NCBI GenBank assembly: GCA_004293265.1
Contig: RDXZ01000020.1
Coordinates: forward strand, 1 to 53,004
Direction: 5' to 3'
Source: Bacteroidota bacterium
Lineage (GTDB): Bacteria; Bacteroidota; Bacteroidia; Cytophagales; Microscillaceae
DNA: 53,004 nt
The notes beneath the pieces were generated by a model. The model made no database searches. It saw nothing but the letters and a program-made list of their open reading frames with translations, and had not been told where the DNA came from. Made by a program: the position numbers and the translations under genes. This document shows positions 33,760 through 42,733 of this stretch, piece after piece (the stretch's first letter is position 1; every line of letters begins with the position of its first letter).

Positions 33760-36366
33760 ATGGAATACATATTTGAAAACCAAAATTTAATGACCACAAA
33801 AGAAGCTGCTGATGTGTTGAAAGTTTCTGAAATTTCTATAAAAAGATATATTTCGCAAGGACTTATTCCATCAGTCAAAATTGGGGGGGCAAGGCGAATT
33901 ATCCAAAATGAAGTTTGGGAGGATTTTCTAAATCATAGTGTTGAAAATATAGATGATACACCTGATGTGATAAATGGCGTGCAGTTTTATTGGTCGCAAA
34001 AAAGTGGGGCTGTTGCCAAACAAATTTATCAAGAATATTGTAAAGAAAATGATGTGATTTTAGATGCTTTTTTGGGTGGTGGTTCGTCTTTGTATGGTAT
34101 TCGTAATGGAAACTATAAATTTATAGGAGTAGATATTAACGAATTTTCGCATAAAATTGCAAAATTTAACCTGCAAAATGTTGATAATCAATTCATTGAA
34201 CATTTGCGTAATGAGGTTATTGCCTTACAAAAACAATACAACCCAATTTATCATTACCAAACAAAAGATAATAAAATTTTAGAATTTATCAAAGTAGTTT
34301 TTGATGACAAAGAAAATCCGCAAATCAAAACAATTTATCTGCAAGACTTAGAAGGAAATCGTTTTACCTCTGAAAATTATCCCGAAACGATAGATTTTTA
34401 TCTAAACAATTACCAAATTTTTAAAGAAAAAATAAAGTCCTTAGAAAATCCTTTACTTGTAAAAAATTCACGCATTGCGATTAAAGAAAATATGTTTTTG
34501 GCTGATATTTTTAGCCCAATTAACTTTTTTGTGTTGTCTGGACTAAAAGAAAAAATAAAAGACAATGAAAACCTAAAATTTATTCTTTCCTCTATTTTAC
34601 AACTTTGCAAACTTACAGATACTAAATCACAATCTCAATTTCCGTTTTGGTTGCCAAAAACTGACTTGGTAGATAGAAATATTTTTATTACACTTTTGAA
34701 TAAAATTCATTCTCTAAAAAAACAAATTGGACAAGGTGAAATTAAAGAAGTAGAAAATTTTGAAAAATTAAAATATACTTTTGGTAGTGCTTGCTTGTTG
34801 ATAAACAAACCTTTACAAAATATTACAAATGAAATTGTTGATAACTCGGTGGATTTTGTATTGACTGACCCGCCATATTTTGACCAAGTAGCGTATTCAG
34901 AATATGCAAAAATTTGGGAGTTTTTTTGTGGTTATAAGGCAAATTTTGAAGATGAAATTATTGTTTCACAACGTGAAATCAATCCAAGTAATGAAGTTTT
35001 GTATTTAGAAAATTTACAAAAAGCCTTTCAAATTATTTTTAATAAAATGAAAAATAATGCCAAAATGTTAATCTATTTCAAAGATAGCAGACCTGATAAA
35101 ATGTTTGCTTTTTTGGATATTTTGGATAAAATAGGTTTTTCGTTCTTAGGACAAGAATATTTGGAAACTTCAAAATTTACTTACAAACAAAATACAACCA
35201 CCAAAACCACACTCACAGGCGAAAGTATTTTGAAATTGCAAAAGGTTGAAAAAATTATAGATGAAGATAAAGAAAATCTTGCAGACCCACAAGGTTTAAA
35301 TCTCGTAGAAGTAGAAAATTTGATAACACATTTTACCAAAACTTACCTTTTTACACATAAAGAAGCCACCTTAAACGAAATTTTAAGCAGTGGTTTAATC
35401 AAACTTTTGTATGACAATAAGGCTTTATCTTTGTTAAAAAAAGCAAAAGATTTTACAGATATTTTTGAGAAATCTTGCAATTATAATGAAGAAAATAGAA
35501 CATACGCCCTAAAAAAAACAGAGGTTAAAAATCAATTATTTTTAGGTGATTGTTTAGATATTTTAAAGGCAATTCCTACACATTCTATTGATTGTGTGAT
35601 TACTGACCCACCTTATAATATTTCGGGTTATGACCACAAAAAACAAATTGGTTGGTTAAAATCTAATGATTTTTGGAAAAAACAAAAGGCATTTAAAAAA
35701 ATAGATGAAAAATGGGATAAATTTTCTGATGATGATTATGAAAATTTTACAATTGCTTGGCTAACAGAAGTCAAAAGAATTGTAAAACCAAACGGAAATA
35801 TTGCCATTTTTGGAAGTTATCACAATATTTATAAAATTGGATATTTGATTGAAAAATTGGAATTAAAAACCATCAATTCCATTATTTGGTACAAACGCAA
35901 TGCTTTTCCAAACGTAACCCAAAGAATGTTTTGCGAAAGCACCGAGCAGATTATTTGGTGTGTAAATGAAAACAAAAAAAATGCAAAAAATTGGACTTTT
36001 AATTATCAAACAATGAAAGAAATCAATGGTGGTGTGCAAATGCGAAATATGTTTGATGTGCCTCTTACCAAACAATCAGAAAGGGAATTTGGCAAACATC
36101 CATCACAAAAACCATTAGAAGTTTTGAATAATTTAGTGCTTGCTTTGACAAATGAAGGTGATGTGGTGTTGGATTGTTTCTTAGGTTCGGGGACTACTGT
36201 TGTTTCTGCTTTGCAACACAAACGTAATTTTGTAGGCGTAGAACAAAGTTTTGAATATTTGCAGATTGCAGAAAAAAGGCTTGAAAATATTGAAAATACA
36301 ATTTTTGATAAGGTTGAAAATGTAAAAAATAACAAAAAAACTAAGGTTTTGGGAATATTTGATTAG
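33760..36366 (+). CDS. HTH plus double DNA methyltransferase fusion (modification enzyme)
   Basis: This 868-residue protein has three parts. Residues about 10-58 form a MerR/excisionase-type helix-turn-helix (LMTTKEAADVLKVSEISIKR then ISQGLIP). A first methyltransferase (about 65-480) has SAM motif DAFLGGGSS (102-) and catalytic DPPY (370-373) in the context DPPYFDQVAYSEYAKIWEFF. A second methyltransferase (about 590-850) has DPPY (616-619), KHPSQKP and then DCFLGSGTT (805-), the permuted beta order. Both halves have complete catalytic motifs, so each may modify one strand of an asymmetric site. The gene overlaps the convergent nuclease by 26 bp, which fits a restriction-modification locus. 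The start at 33760 matches the promoter; a TTG seven codons earlier is less likely. Confidence 0.9.
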   Translation: MEYIFENQNLMTTKEAADVLKVSEISIKRYISQGLIPSVKIGGARRIIQNEVWEDFLNHSVENIDDTPDVINGVQFYWSQKSGAVAKQIYQEYCKENDVILDAFLGGGSSLYGIRNGNYKFIGVDINEFSHKIAKFNLQNVDNQFIEHLRNEVIALQKQYNPIYHYQTKDNKILEFIKVVFDDKENPQIKTIYLQDLEGNRFTSENYPETIDFYLNNYQIFKEKIKSLENPLLVKNSRIAIKENMFLADIFSPINFFVLSGLKEKIKDNENLKFILSSILQLCKLTDTKSQSQFPFWLPKTDLVDRNIFITLLNKIHSLKKQIGQGEIKEVENFEKLKYTFGSACLLINKPLQNITNEIVDNSVDFVLTDPPYFDQVAYSEYAKIWEFFCGYKANFEDEIIVSQREINPSNEVLYLENLQKAFQIIFNKMKNNAKMLIYFKDSRPDKMFAFLDILDKIGFSFLGQEYLETSKFTYKQNTTTKTTLTGESILKLQKVEKIIDEDKENLADPQGLNLVEVENLITHFTKTYLFTHKEATLNEILSSGLIKLLYDNKALSLLKKAKDFTDIFEKSCNYNEENRTYALKKTEVKNQLFLGDCLDILKAIPTHSIDCVITDPPYNISGYDHKKQIGWLKSNDFWKKQKAFKKIDEKWDKFSDDDYENFTIAWLTEVKRIVKPNGNIAIFGSYHNIYKIGYLIEKLELKTINSIIWYKRNAFPNVTQRMFCESTEQIIWCVNENKKNAKNWTFNYQTMKEINGGVQMRNMFDVPLTKQSEREFGKHPSQKPLEVLNNLVLALTNEGDVVLDCFLGSGTTVVSALQHKRNFVGVEQSFEYLQIAEKRLENIENTIFDKVENVKNNKKTKVLGIFD

Positions 36367-37372
36367 CCTCAATCATTATCAAATCTCCTTTTGTAAGAAA
36401 AACTTGCAATCGCCTAATTTCTTTGTCTTTATCTGCATAGTTTTGGGCTTTTTCTGCAAGTTTTTCTTTTAGCGTTTCTACCACTTTATTGGGCTTTGCA
36501 GAAAATATTGCAATAACTTCAATGTTGGTTTTATCCACAACCGCTAAAATAATTTCGCTATCATGTTTATATTTTTCCAAAACATTCTCTGAAATATCTT
36601 GAAATTGCCAAGAATAAGTTTTAGAAACTTTGTATTCATACGTATTTCCCGCATCGTCATACGCATCGTATCCGCCTGCATTTCCTCCTTGTTCAGAATT
36701 TACATTGTGATTGAGTTCCACAGCAACTAAGACCTCCCAAATCTTATTACTTGTCAAAAGATTAGTAACATTCGTACATTTTTCTAATTCTGCGTTCAAA
36801 TTATAAAGTTTTTGTAGCCATTTTGTATATTTACCATTGGTTTTTGGTACTAAAATTTGTGTTTTTTTCAAACCTAAATCTGTTTCTAACTGCTTTGCAG
36901 AAATATTTATCATTCGCCTTGCGTTGGATTTTCCTTTGGGTTGTCTTGCTAACAAATCTTCTGTTCTTTGTTTTAGATACAAAGAACAGACTTTTCCATC
37001 TACATAAATATACCAATCCAACATAGCAGGAAAAATGGTATCGTCAATATGTGCAAAAACCACTCCTTCTGCAAGTGCTAAGTTTGTAATGGTGTTGTCT
37101 GTATAATCGTTGAATGTCCAAGAATGATTGCTACTTGTTTCTTTAAAATGTTTGTATTCATATTCACCACCATTTTCATTTTTAGCATCTTTTGAGCCTG
37201 AATGTCCTGCAATCAAATCGTGGTCAAGTTCATTGGCGATGATGATTTCATAGATTTTTGAGTTTGAAAAAATATCATTTACACCAAAAATAGTCAAGAA
37301 ATCTTCTTGTATTTCACGAAACTCTGCAATAAGTTTATAGAATTTGGTTTTGTTAATTTTTTCGAAGACCAT
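36341..37372 (-). CDS. Restriction endonuclease-like protein with duplicated PD-(D/E)xK cores
   Basis: The 343-residue protein contains two related halves. The first core has Glu42, Glu48, Asp62, and YEYK with Glu72 and Lys74. The second has Glu213, Glu219, Asp236, and YEYK with Glu246 and Lys248. The D-x9-E-x-K spacing is identical, and each half ends in a SW(T/Q)F block (84-87, 254-257). This fits the PD-(D/E)xK nuclease fold. It sits tail-to-tail with the double methyltransferase, overlapping it by 26 bp at the 3' ends, so restriction of DNA not modified by that enzyme is the likely role. No known restriction enzyme family is recognised. A -7 box lies at 37399-37406. Confidence 0.75.
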   Translation of the reverse strand: MVFEKINKTKFYKLIAEFREIQEDFLTIFGVNDIFSNSKIYEIIIANELDHDLIAGHSGSKDAKNENGGEYEYKHFKETSSNHSWTFNDYTDNTITNLALAEGVVFAHIDDTIFPAMLDWYIYVDGKVCSLYLKQRTEDLLARQPKGKSNARRMINISAKQLETDLGLKKTQILVPKTNGKYTKWLQKLYNLNAELEKCTNVTNLLTSNKIWEVLVAVELNHNVNSEQGGNAGGYDAYDDAGNTYEYKVSKTYSWQFQDISENVLEKYKHDSEIILAVVDKTNIEVIAIFSAKPNKVVETLKEKLAEKAQNYADKDKEIRRLQVFLTKGDLIMIEANQIFPKP

Positions 37373-37398
37373 AATTTTGCATTTTTCTTATTTTATTG

Positions 37399-37406
37399 CA
37401 AAGATA
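37399..37406 (-). promoter_or_regulatory. Putative -7 box (TATCTTTG) for the nuclease gene
   Basis: It matches TAnnTTTG on the minus strand, 26 bp before the start. No clear -33 element is seen. Confidence 0.4.
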
Positions 37407-37462
37407 AGTATTTTATAAATAGTTTTATGATGTTTTTCTTAAAATGGTATATTGGGCATATT

Positions 37463-38146
37463 TTATTTTTCTCTTTCGCTCATAAATTCATCATAAAGAA
37501 TTAAAAATGTTTGTAATGCTTTTGTTTCGTCATTCTCCATTTCAGTTAAAATAATATTTTTCCAACCTGCTGTACTTTCTTTCCAACGGTAATATTTCAT
37601 TATCCAGTCATTAAAATTTTCAAAATATAAGTCCAATGCTGTCAATTCAAATTTATGAACACTCTCTGCAAAATAGTAGCCCCCAATAAAAGATTCAAGA
37701 TTACTTATTTTTGTTTCTCCAATGTACATTGGTATTCGTTTCCTAAAACTTTCGCTCTTTAGTAATTCGTGAACTCCTTCTTTGAAGATTTTGGACTGGA
37801 TACAGTAATTATTAATTCTATTGTATGCTGAAGTTATAATAGCACTAATTTCCCCTTGGGTCATATTATTTTCTCTTGCATAGTCTTGTGCATAACGTCC
37901 TATCTGACATATATCAATTTCCTCCTTTAAAGGTGTTGTTTCTAATGTAAAAATTAAGTTATCTATCCGATGATTAAATTCGTTCAACCATTTAATACCC
38001 TCTAATTTTTCTTCACAAGTTGTCGAGTCGTCTGACCATATAGAACGGATGCTAATAGGTATATTTTTTATAATTTGCTTACAAAATCCTATTTGAGTTG
38101 GTCTTTCCCATTGTTCTATTTGGTTTAATGTTTCTTTTAGTGTCAT
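37463..38146 (-). CDS. Hypothetical protein (227 residues)
   Basis: The product is helical and charged, with no signal peptide. Segments such as CQIGRYAQDYARENNMTQGE and FIGGYYFAESVHKFELTAL stand out but point to no family I know. It lies 90 bp upstream of the nuclease gene on the same strand, so it may be part of the same transcript or defence locus. This is inferred from position only. The ATG at 38146 (MTLKETLNQIEQWERPTQ) is the only reasonable start. Confidence 0.65.
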   Translation of the reverse strand: MTLKETLNQIEQWERPTQIGFCKQIIKNIPISIRSIWSDDSTTCEEKLEGIKWLNEFNHRIDNLIFTLETTPLKEEIDICQIGRYAQDYARENNMTQGEISAIITSAYNRINNYCIQSKIFKEGVHELLKSESFRKRIPMYIGETKISNLESFIGGYYFAESVHKFELTALDLYFENFNDWIMKYYRWKESTAGWKNIILTEMENDETKALQTFLILYDEFMSEREK

Positions 38147-38266
38147 ACCTTATAATTATGCTGATAACCCACAAATACAACCAATCCTACCTATATTTTA
38201 TTCACAAATTTATGATAAATTTTTGATAATTACAAATTCTTTTAAGAAATACTTGATAAAAAATTG

Positions 38267-38388
38267 GTAACTATTTAGGTATGGTTAATAAAATTATTAT
38301 TTTGAACTTCGTGCAAGCGTGGACGCTTGCACGAGATAGTAACTGGTGCAAGCGTCCACGCTTGCACCAAAATAACCTAAATAATTAC
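38267..38388 (-). mobile_element. Palindromic MITE-like element, family 1, copy B (122 bp)
   Basis: It has the reverse orientation to copy A. Ends are GTAACTATTTAGGT on the left and ACCTAAATAATTAC on the right, with hairpins at 38311-38332 and 38346-38367. The 8-mer AAAAATTG lies immediately on both sides (38259-38266 and 38389-38396), as expected for a target-site duplication. It shares with copy A an extra AATAATAATTTTAT segment, absent from the short copies. Confidence 0.85.
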
Positions 38389-38408
38389 AAAAATTGAAAA
38401 TCAAATGT

Positions 38409-38572
38409 TTATAAAAGTTCTATTTTTTGTATCATTTCTTTTTCTTTTTTTTGATTGAATAGCGTTGAATTGATGTCTGCTTTTGTTATTTGTTGGTTCT
38501 AAATATGCTTTTATCTACTTTTTCCACCAGAGTTGTCCAAGTGAGAGGTATATTTGTTTCGTTTGATGACAT
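38409..38572 (-). pseudogene. Possible frameshifted small-gene remnant
   Basis: From an ATG at 38572 the minus strand reads MSSNETNIPLTWTTLVEK and ends at a stop at 38486. A shifted frame continues with ITKADINSTLFNQKKEKEM to a stop at 38409. Two consecutive open stretches in a repeat-rich gap suggest a small gene broken by a frameshift, but the evidence is weak. The remaining part of 38147-38787 holds only repeats. Confidence 0.2.
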
Positions 38573-38582
38573 TATAGACATT

Positions 38583-38659
38583 CTGTGTCCCACAAGCAGT
38601 CGTCGTTAGTGTAAGAATCGTTTGTTACAACATTCGCTTGTGTCCCACAAGCGAGGGCG
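38583..38659. repeat. Palindromic repeat family 2, copy 2
   Basis: It matches the 24976-25059 element (CACAAGCAGTCGTCG, TTTGTTACAA, ATTCGCTTG, CAAGCGAGGGCG). The left arm lacks its first bases, and the centre of the right hairpin (38636-38659) is inverted relative to copy 1. Confidence 0.78.
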
Positions 38660-38787
38660 TAAAAAAATAATTTTTATTTATAAAAAATTGAAAATCAATT
38701 GTTTATAAATAAAAATTATCCCGAACTCACGTTAAATAGCTATGTTTTTTGATTACAAAATTTATTTCACTGATAAAATTTCTCTAC

Positions 38788-39759
38788 TTATTTTGATAAT
38801 TTTTCACACAATTCGTTAATTTCTTTCCATTGTTCTGAAATTAATCTTTCTGAAAGAGCAACCAAATAGTTCAATGTTTCTGTACTTGTGTCGTCCATAT
38901 CATTGTATTGATTTTGTAATTCACGTTGAAATCTATAATAAGTATGATTTTTTCGAGTTTCAAACAAGGCTTGCAATTGGTAGTTAATAGAATTAGAAAC
39001 GCCATCAAACATCATATCAATCGTTGGCTTTGCCCAATGAATCAACCCCCAATCTACTGCATTTTTGTATAAATAAGGTTTAAAAACATCACCTGTGCCA
39101 ATAGAAGCCAATAAACAACCATCTTCCTCCATTTCATAATTTTTTTTGGCATATTCAATGTAGGCACACATAGAAGGATTGTTAGCAAACAAACCCCCAT
39201 CAACTACGTGCAAAAGCCTTTTTCCTTTCACAGATTTTATTTGTGCAGGTTCAAAAAAAGTGGGAGCCGCAGAAGTTCCACGCGCTACATCACGCATATA
39301 AAAATCTTTTTCTTTGTCTGCTTTAGCAGATTTGCTTTTGAAAATAATATTTTCTCTTTTTTCAATTTCATAAGCAGTAATCATCGTATCTATCAAGGCA
39401 TCGCTCAAACTTGCATCTCCAAAGTAATCCATTAAAACTTGCTCGATTCCTTTGGCAGAATATTTTTCTTCGGTTAAGTTGGCTATTTTAGAAAAAGCAT
39501 AAGGAGGAAATATTTTTCGTCCTTCTTTCAAATACATTTCTAACAATTTTTCAGCCCTAAATGCAGGTTTTGTCGCATCAACATCATCAGGTTTGACTAA
39601 GCCCAAAGCCAAGATTCCGCCAGTGGAAGTTCCTGCAATCAAATCAAATAATTGAGAAATATTTTTGTGTGTTAGCCTTTCAATTTCTGTAAGAATTACG
39701 GCGGGAATAATACCTCTGATACCACCCCCATCAATACATAATATTTTTTTCATTGTCAT
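38788..39759 (-). CDS. Patatin-like phospholipase
   Basis: The 323-residue protein has the patatin oxyanion loop DGGGIRG (10-16), the nucleophile elbow GTSTGG (Ser45) and the catalytic Asp in DGGLFANNPS (Asp187). These complete the Ser-Asp dyad. Patatins of this type hydrolyse phospholipid acyl esters. Relatives (CapV) act as effectors in CBASS defence, but no cyclase, E1/E2-like or sensor gene is adjacent, so a CBASS role is not supported here. Its position beside a restriction locus and repeats keeps a defence role open. No signal peptide is present. It starts at the ATG at 39759, or two codons later at MKKILCIDGGG. Confidence 0.88.
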   Translation of the reverse strand: MTMKKILCIDGGGIRGIIPAVILTEIERLTHKNISQLFDLIAGTSTGGILALGLVKPDDVDATKPAFRAEKLLEMYLKEGRKIFPPYAFSKIANLTEEKYSAKGIEQVLMDYFGDASLSDALIDTMITAYEIEKRENIIFKSKSAKADKEKDFYMRDVARGTSAAPTFFEPAQIKSVKGKRLLHVVDGGLFANNPSMCAYIEYAKKNYEMEEDGCLLASIGTGDVFKPYLYKNAVDWGLIHWAKPTIDMMFDGVSNSINYQLQALFETRKNHTYYRFQRELQNQYNDMDDTSTETLNYLVALSERLISEQWKEINELCEKLSK

Positions 39760-39815
39760 TTTTAAAATTTTTGTGTGATTTTTGTGAATTTATAAAAGTT
39801 TTTTTGTTTTTTTTC

Positions 39816-39900
39816 GTAACTATTTAGGTTATTTTGGTGCAAGCGTGGACGCTTGCGCCAGTGAGTATTTCGTGCAAACGTCCACGCTTGCACGAAGTTC
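39816..39900 (+). mobile_element. Palindromic element, family 1, copy C
   Basis: The left end GTAACTATTTAGGTTATTTT at 39816 and hairpins at 39837-39858 and 39872-39893 (each with one arm mismatch) end in CGAAGTTC. The right-hand terminal repeat seen in copies A and B is missing or unrecognisable. No clear flanking duplication is visible. Confidence 0.78.
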
Positions 39901-39984
39901 AGAATTTTTATGAGAAAATTCTTTTAGTTTTATAACGAAATTGACCAAAAAAAGTTAGTTTTTTTAGCGTAAAAAATAATATTT

Positions 39985-40698
39985 TTATATCGTTTCTATT
40001 CGTTCCAAAAAAGTTTGTTTATAACTTCTTCCCAAAGGAATTTCTTTCTCACCAATCATAATTCCCATATCGTGTACCGATTTTAAGTGGGTTACATTCA
40101 CAATAAACGACCTATGCACACGCGCAAAGGTTTTGAAATGCAATAATTTCTCTTCCAAACCTTTCATTGTAAAATGCACAATATGTTTTTCTTTGGTCGT
40201 AAATAAAATCACATAATCAGCCAAAGCCTCCACATATAAAATTTCTTTGGGGTCAATTTTTACAATTTTATAATTAGAACGTACAAAAAAGAATTGGCTG
40301 TCATTGTTAGGAACGTTTGCCATTTCTTCGTATTCTTTTATTCTTTTGCGTATTCTTTCGATAGTTTTTAAAAAACGAGGATACAACACAGGTTTTAAAA
40401 TATAATCAGAAACTTCTAACTCGAAGGCTTCTACTGCATATTTTTCTCGGCTTGTTGTCAAAACAATTTGCATTTGAGAGGCAGGCAAAGCACGTATTAA
40501 TTCTAAACCATTCATTTCAGGCATTTCTACATCAAGAAATAATATATCAATATTTTCTTTTTGTAAAACAGGATAAGCATCAATAGCATTCGAAAAAGAA
40601 TGGACTAATTCCAAATCATCAGTTTTTTGGATAAATCTACTCAAAACACTCAAGCAAATTTCATCATCATCAACAACAACACAAGTAAATTTTTTCAT
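39985..40698 (-). CDS. LytTR-family response regulator
   Basis: A receiver domain (residues 1-125) has acidic residues Asp11 and Asp12, phosphoacceptor Asp56 (ILFLDVEMPEMNG) and the conserved Lys in YILKP. A LytTR DNA-binding domain (about 133-237) follows, with FFVRSNYKIVKIDPKEILYVEAL, YVILFTTKEKHIV, FARVHRSFIVNVTHLKSV and IPLGRSYKQTFL. These regulators dimerise when phosphorylated and bind promoter repeats. The usual membrane histidine kinase of such pairs is not adjacent, so this is an orphan regulator here. A promoter lies at 40751-40783. Confidence 0.95.
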   Translation of the reverse strand: MKKFTCVVVDDDEICLSVLSRFIQKTDDLELVHSFSNAIDAYPVLQKENIDILFLDVEMPEMNGLELIRALPASQMQIVLTTSREKYAVEAFELEVSDYILKPVLYPRFLKTIERIRKRIKEYEEMANVPNNDSQFFFVRSNYKIVKIDPKEILYVEALADYVILFTTKEKHIVHFTMKGLEEKLLHFKTFARVHRSFIVNVTHLKSVHDMGIMIGEKEIPLGRSYKQTFLERIETI

Positions 40699-40750
40699 AA
40701 TTTTAATACATTAAAGGTTTATTTATAATTTAATCTACACAATAGACAGA

Positions 40751-40783
40751 CAAATATACTAAAAATAAAATTACTTCCACCAA
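40751..40783 (-). promoter_or_regulatory. Putative promoter of the LytTR gene
   Basis: On the minus strand -33-like TTG (40781-40783) and -7 box TATATTTG (40751-40758) are separated by 22 bp. This lies inside the 3' end of the FkbM-like gene. Confidence 0.45.
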
Positions 40784-41724
40784 TTTTTTAATTTTAGTTT
40801 TACAGCCCACCAAAATTTTGCTTTCCAAACATTTCCATTTATTTTTTTTCGGGCATATTTTTCCATTTCTACAAAAATTTTATCTTCGAATATTTTTTGA
40901 GATTTTTGGGCTAACATCAATGCGTATCCATATTCTGCTGTGATAATTCCTATGCTATACGCCAACAAATAATCTCTTTTAGAAAAATTTTGTGCTGTTT
41001 TACATTCGTTCAAATAAGTCATTTCGCCCCAGCCTGCCATTTTTGGCAAAGAAAACATCACTAATTTTTGCCAAAATTTATTTTTAGAAAATGTATTGAT
41101 ATTGTTTTCGTCAATTTTTTGAGAGCCTTTGACAATCAATTTTGACAACCAAAAATCTTTTCTTTTTTCCATATAAGACAAAACAGACCACATTTTATCT
41201 TCTCCCTCATAACAATCCAAAATACCCGGCTCAAATTCTGCAATTTTTATTTTTTGGATAATATTTTCAGGTACACTTTTAAAAAGTCTTAAATCTATGC
41301 CTTGTGAATCGGTTTTAAACCAATCTACATAATCAATATTTAATTTTTTGAGGACAATTGGCAATGTGGTTGTAGGCAATTGAATTACTTTATCCACTTC
41401 AAAACGGCTTGCCCAAGCAGTATCTTTCAAATTTTCAACATTAGGAACTAACAAACTCGAACAATGTGGTGATTTTGTAAGATAAAAATTGGCTGATTCT
41501 TCTTCTTTATCAGCCACCAAACTATTGTATATATATAATTTTTTATACGCATTGGTTTGCTCGCCTTGTGGATTAAAATCTCTTTTATCTGCATCAAAAG
41601 CAATACAAATCGAATATTTTGCAATTTTTTTCCAAACCGAATGTATCTCACCTGACGCACCAATATCTATCAAAACAGGCGGTTGTGATTGTAGTTCAGG
41701 ATAAGAAAATATTTTTTCAAGCAC
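40771..41724 (-). CDS. FkbM-like methyltransferase-fold protein
   Basis: The 317-residue protein begins with a Rossmann-like VLIDIGASGEIHSVW block (residues about 17-31), then FDADKRDF, and later DWFKTDSQGIDLRLF (about 138-152) and IKIAEFEPG. This pattern is that of FkbM-type methyltransferases or close relatives used in cell-surface sugar modification. The D-x-G-A-x-G motif is intact. The C-terminal third is basic and ends in KLKLKNWWK. The substrate is unknown. It is upstream of the LytTR gene on the same strand with 72 bp between. Confidence 0.72.
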   Translation of the reverse strand: MLEKIFSYPELQSQPPVLIDIGASGEIHSVWKKIAKYSICIAFDADKRDFNPQGEQTNAYKKLYIYNSLVADKEEESANFYLTKSPHCSSLLVPNVENLKDTAWASRFEVDKVIQLPTTTLPIVLKKLNIDYVDWFKTDSQGIDLRLFKSVPENIIQKIKIAEFEPGILDCYEGEDKMWSVLSYMEKRKDFWLSKLIVKGSQKIDENNINTFSKNKFWQKLVMFSLPKMAGWGEMTYLNECKTAQNFSKRDYLLAYSIGIITAEYGYALMLAQKSQKIFEDKIFVEMEKYARKKINGNVWKAKFWWAVKLKLKNWWK

Positions 41725-41878
41725 GTTTTTTTTATGTTAAAGTATGAAATATAGATTAGAAAATTGATTAATTTTTAAGTGTTATTTACAAAAAAAATTA
41801 TACTTTTTAATACCTTACAAGTTTGATTATCAATTAGTTATCCAAAGAAAATACAATATAAACTAATATGATTTGACT

Positions 41879-42685
41879 TTACTTCAAAGGTGAATTAGGT
41901 TCTTTTTTCATAAAGTTATAGACTATTTTATCAACGATTTTAGGAAACCATTTATTTAAAAAAACAACTAATTTTCCTTGTCTTGTCAATATCAAATCTC
42001 TTTTTCTTTTTTGAATAGCCTTTGTAATATGGATAGCCACTTCTTGTGAAGTCATCATTTTTGTTTCTTCTCTTGGGCTTTCTCCTTGTGGATTTCCGTT
42101 TTGGTCTAAGGCTGTTTTTCTAATATTTGACTCCGTAAAACCGGGACAAGCCACCAAAATATGGACTCCTCTTGTCATCACTTCTGTTCTTAAAGATTCT
42201 AAAAAACCATTCATAGCAAATTTTGAAGCCGTATAACCTGTGCGTGCAGGCGTACCACGATAACCATTGATAGACGAAACGCCCACAATACTTCCTTTAC
42301 TTTCTAAAATATAAGGCAACGCGTATTTTGTGGCATAGACAGTCCCATAAAAATTAATATCCATTATTTTTTTGATGACTTCTAAATCTGTATCTTCGAA
42401 CAAAGCCCGCATCGAAACTCCTGCATTGTTTATCAAAATATCAATTTTTTTAAATTTTTCTATGGTTTCTTTGATTATTTTTTGGTTATCTTCTTCGAGA
42501 GCTGCATCAGCAATGACGCTCAAAACTTCTACATTTTTGCTTTCTAATTCTTTTTGCACTATATCGAGGGCATCTTTTCTACGAGCCGTAATGACTAATT
42601 TTGCTCCTAAACTTCCTAAATGAATAGCTAATGCTTTGCCAATTCCGGAAGAGGCACCAGTGATAATAATAACTTTATCTTTCAT
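41879..42685 (-). CDS. Short-chain dehydrogenase/reductase
   Basis: The 268-residue SDR has cofactor motif TGASSGIG (9-16), NNAG (86-89) and catalytic Ser-Tyr-Lys: GVSSIN (S137/138), Tyr151 and Lys155 in YTASK. The GAKLVITARR segment suggests NADPH preference (basic residues after beta-2). Substrate unknown; SDRs of this class reduce keto groups on lipids or sugars. The C-terminus is basic and may touch the membrane. A -7 box lies at 42700-42707, very near the start. It starts at the ATG at 42685. Confidence 0.92.
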   Translation of the reverse strand: MKDKVIIITGASSGIGKALAIHLGSLGAKLVITARRKDALDIVQKELESKNVEVLSVIADAALEEDNQKIIKETIEKFKKIDILINNAGVSMRALFEDTDLEVIKKIMDINFYGTVYATKYALPYILESKGSIVGVSSINGYRGTPARTGYTASKFAMNGFLESLRTEVMTRGVHILVACPGFTESNIRKTALDQNGNPQGESPREETKMMTSQEVAIHITKAIQKRKRDLILTRQGKLVVFLNKWFPKIVDKIVYNFMKKEPNSPLK

Positions 42686-42699
42686 TTTGCAAAAGTAAT

Positions 42700-42707
42700 C
42701 AAAAATA
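42700..42707 (-). promoter_or_regulatory. Putative -7 box (TATTTTTG) for the SDR gene
   Basis: It matches TAnnTTTG on the minus strand 14 bp before the start, giving a very short leader. A second match (42690-42697) is too close to the ATG. Confidence 0.35.
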
Positions 42708-42733
42708 ATAATTGTAACAAATCTATTAAAAAA

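Noticed and set aside
38788-39759. Patatin as a CBASS effector
   Set aside because: No cyclase, ubiquitin-like or HORMA/TRIP13 partner gene is adjacent.
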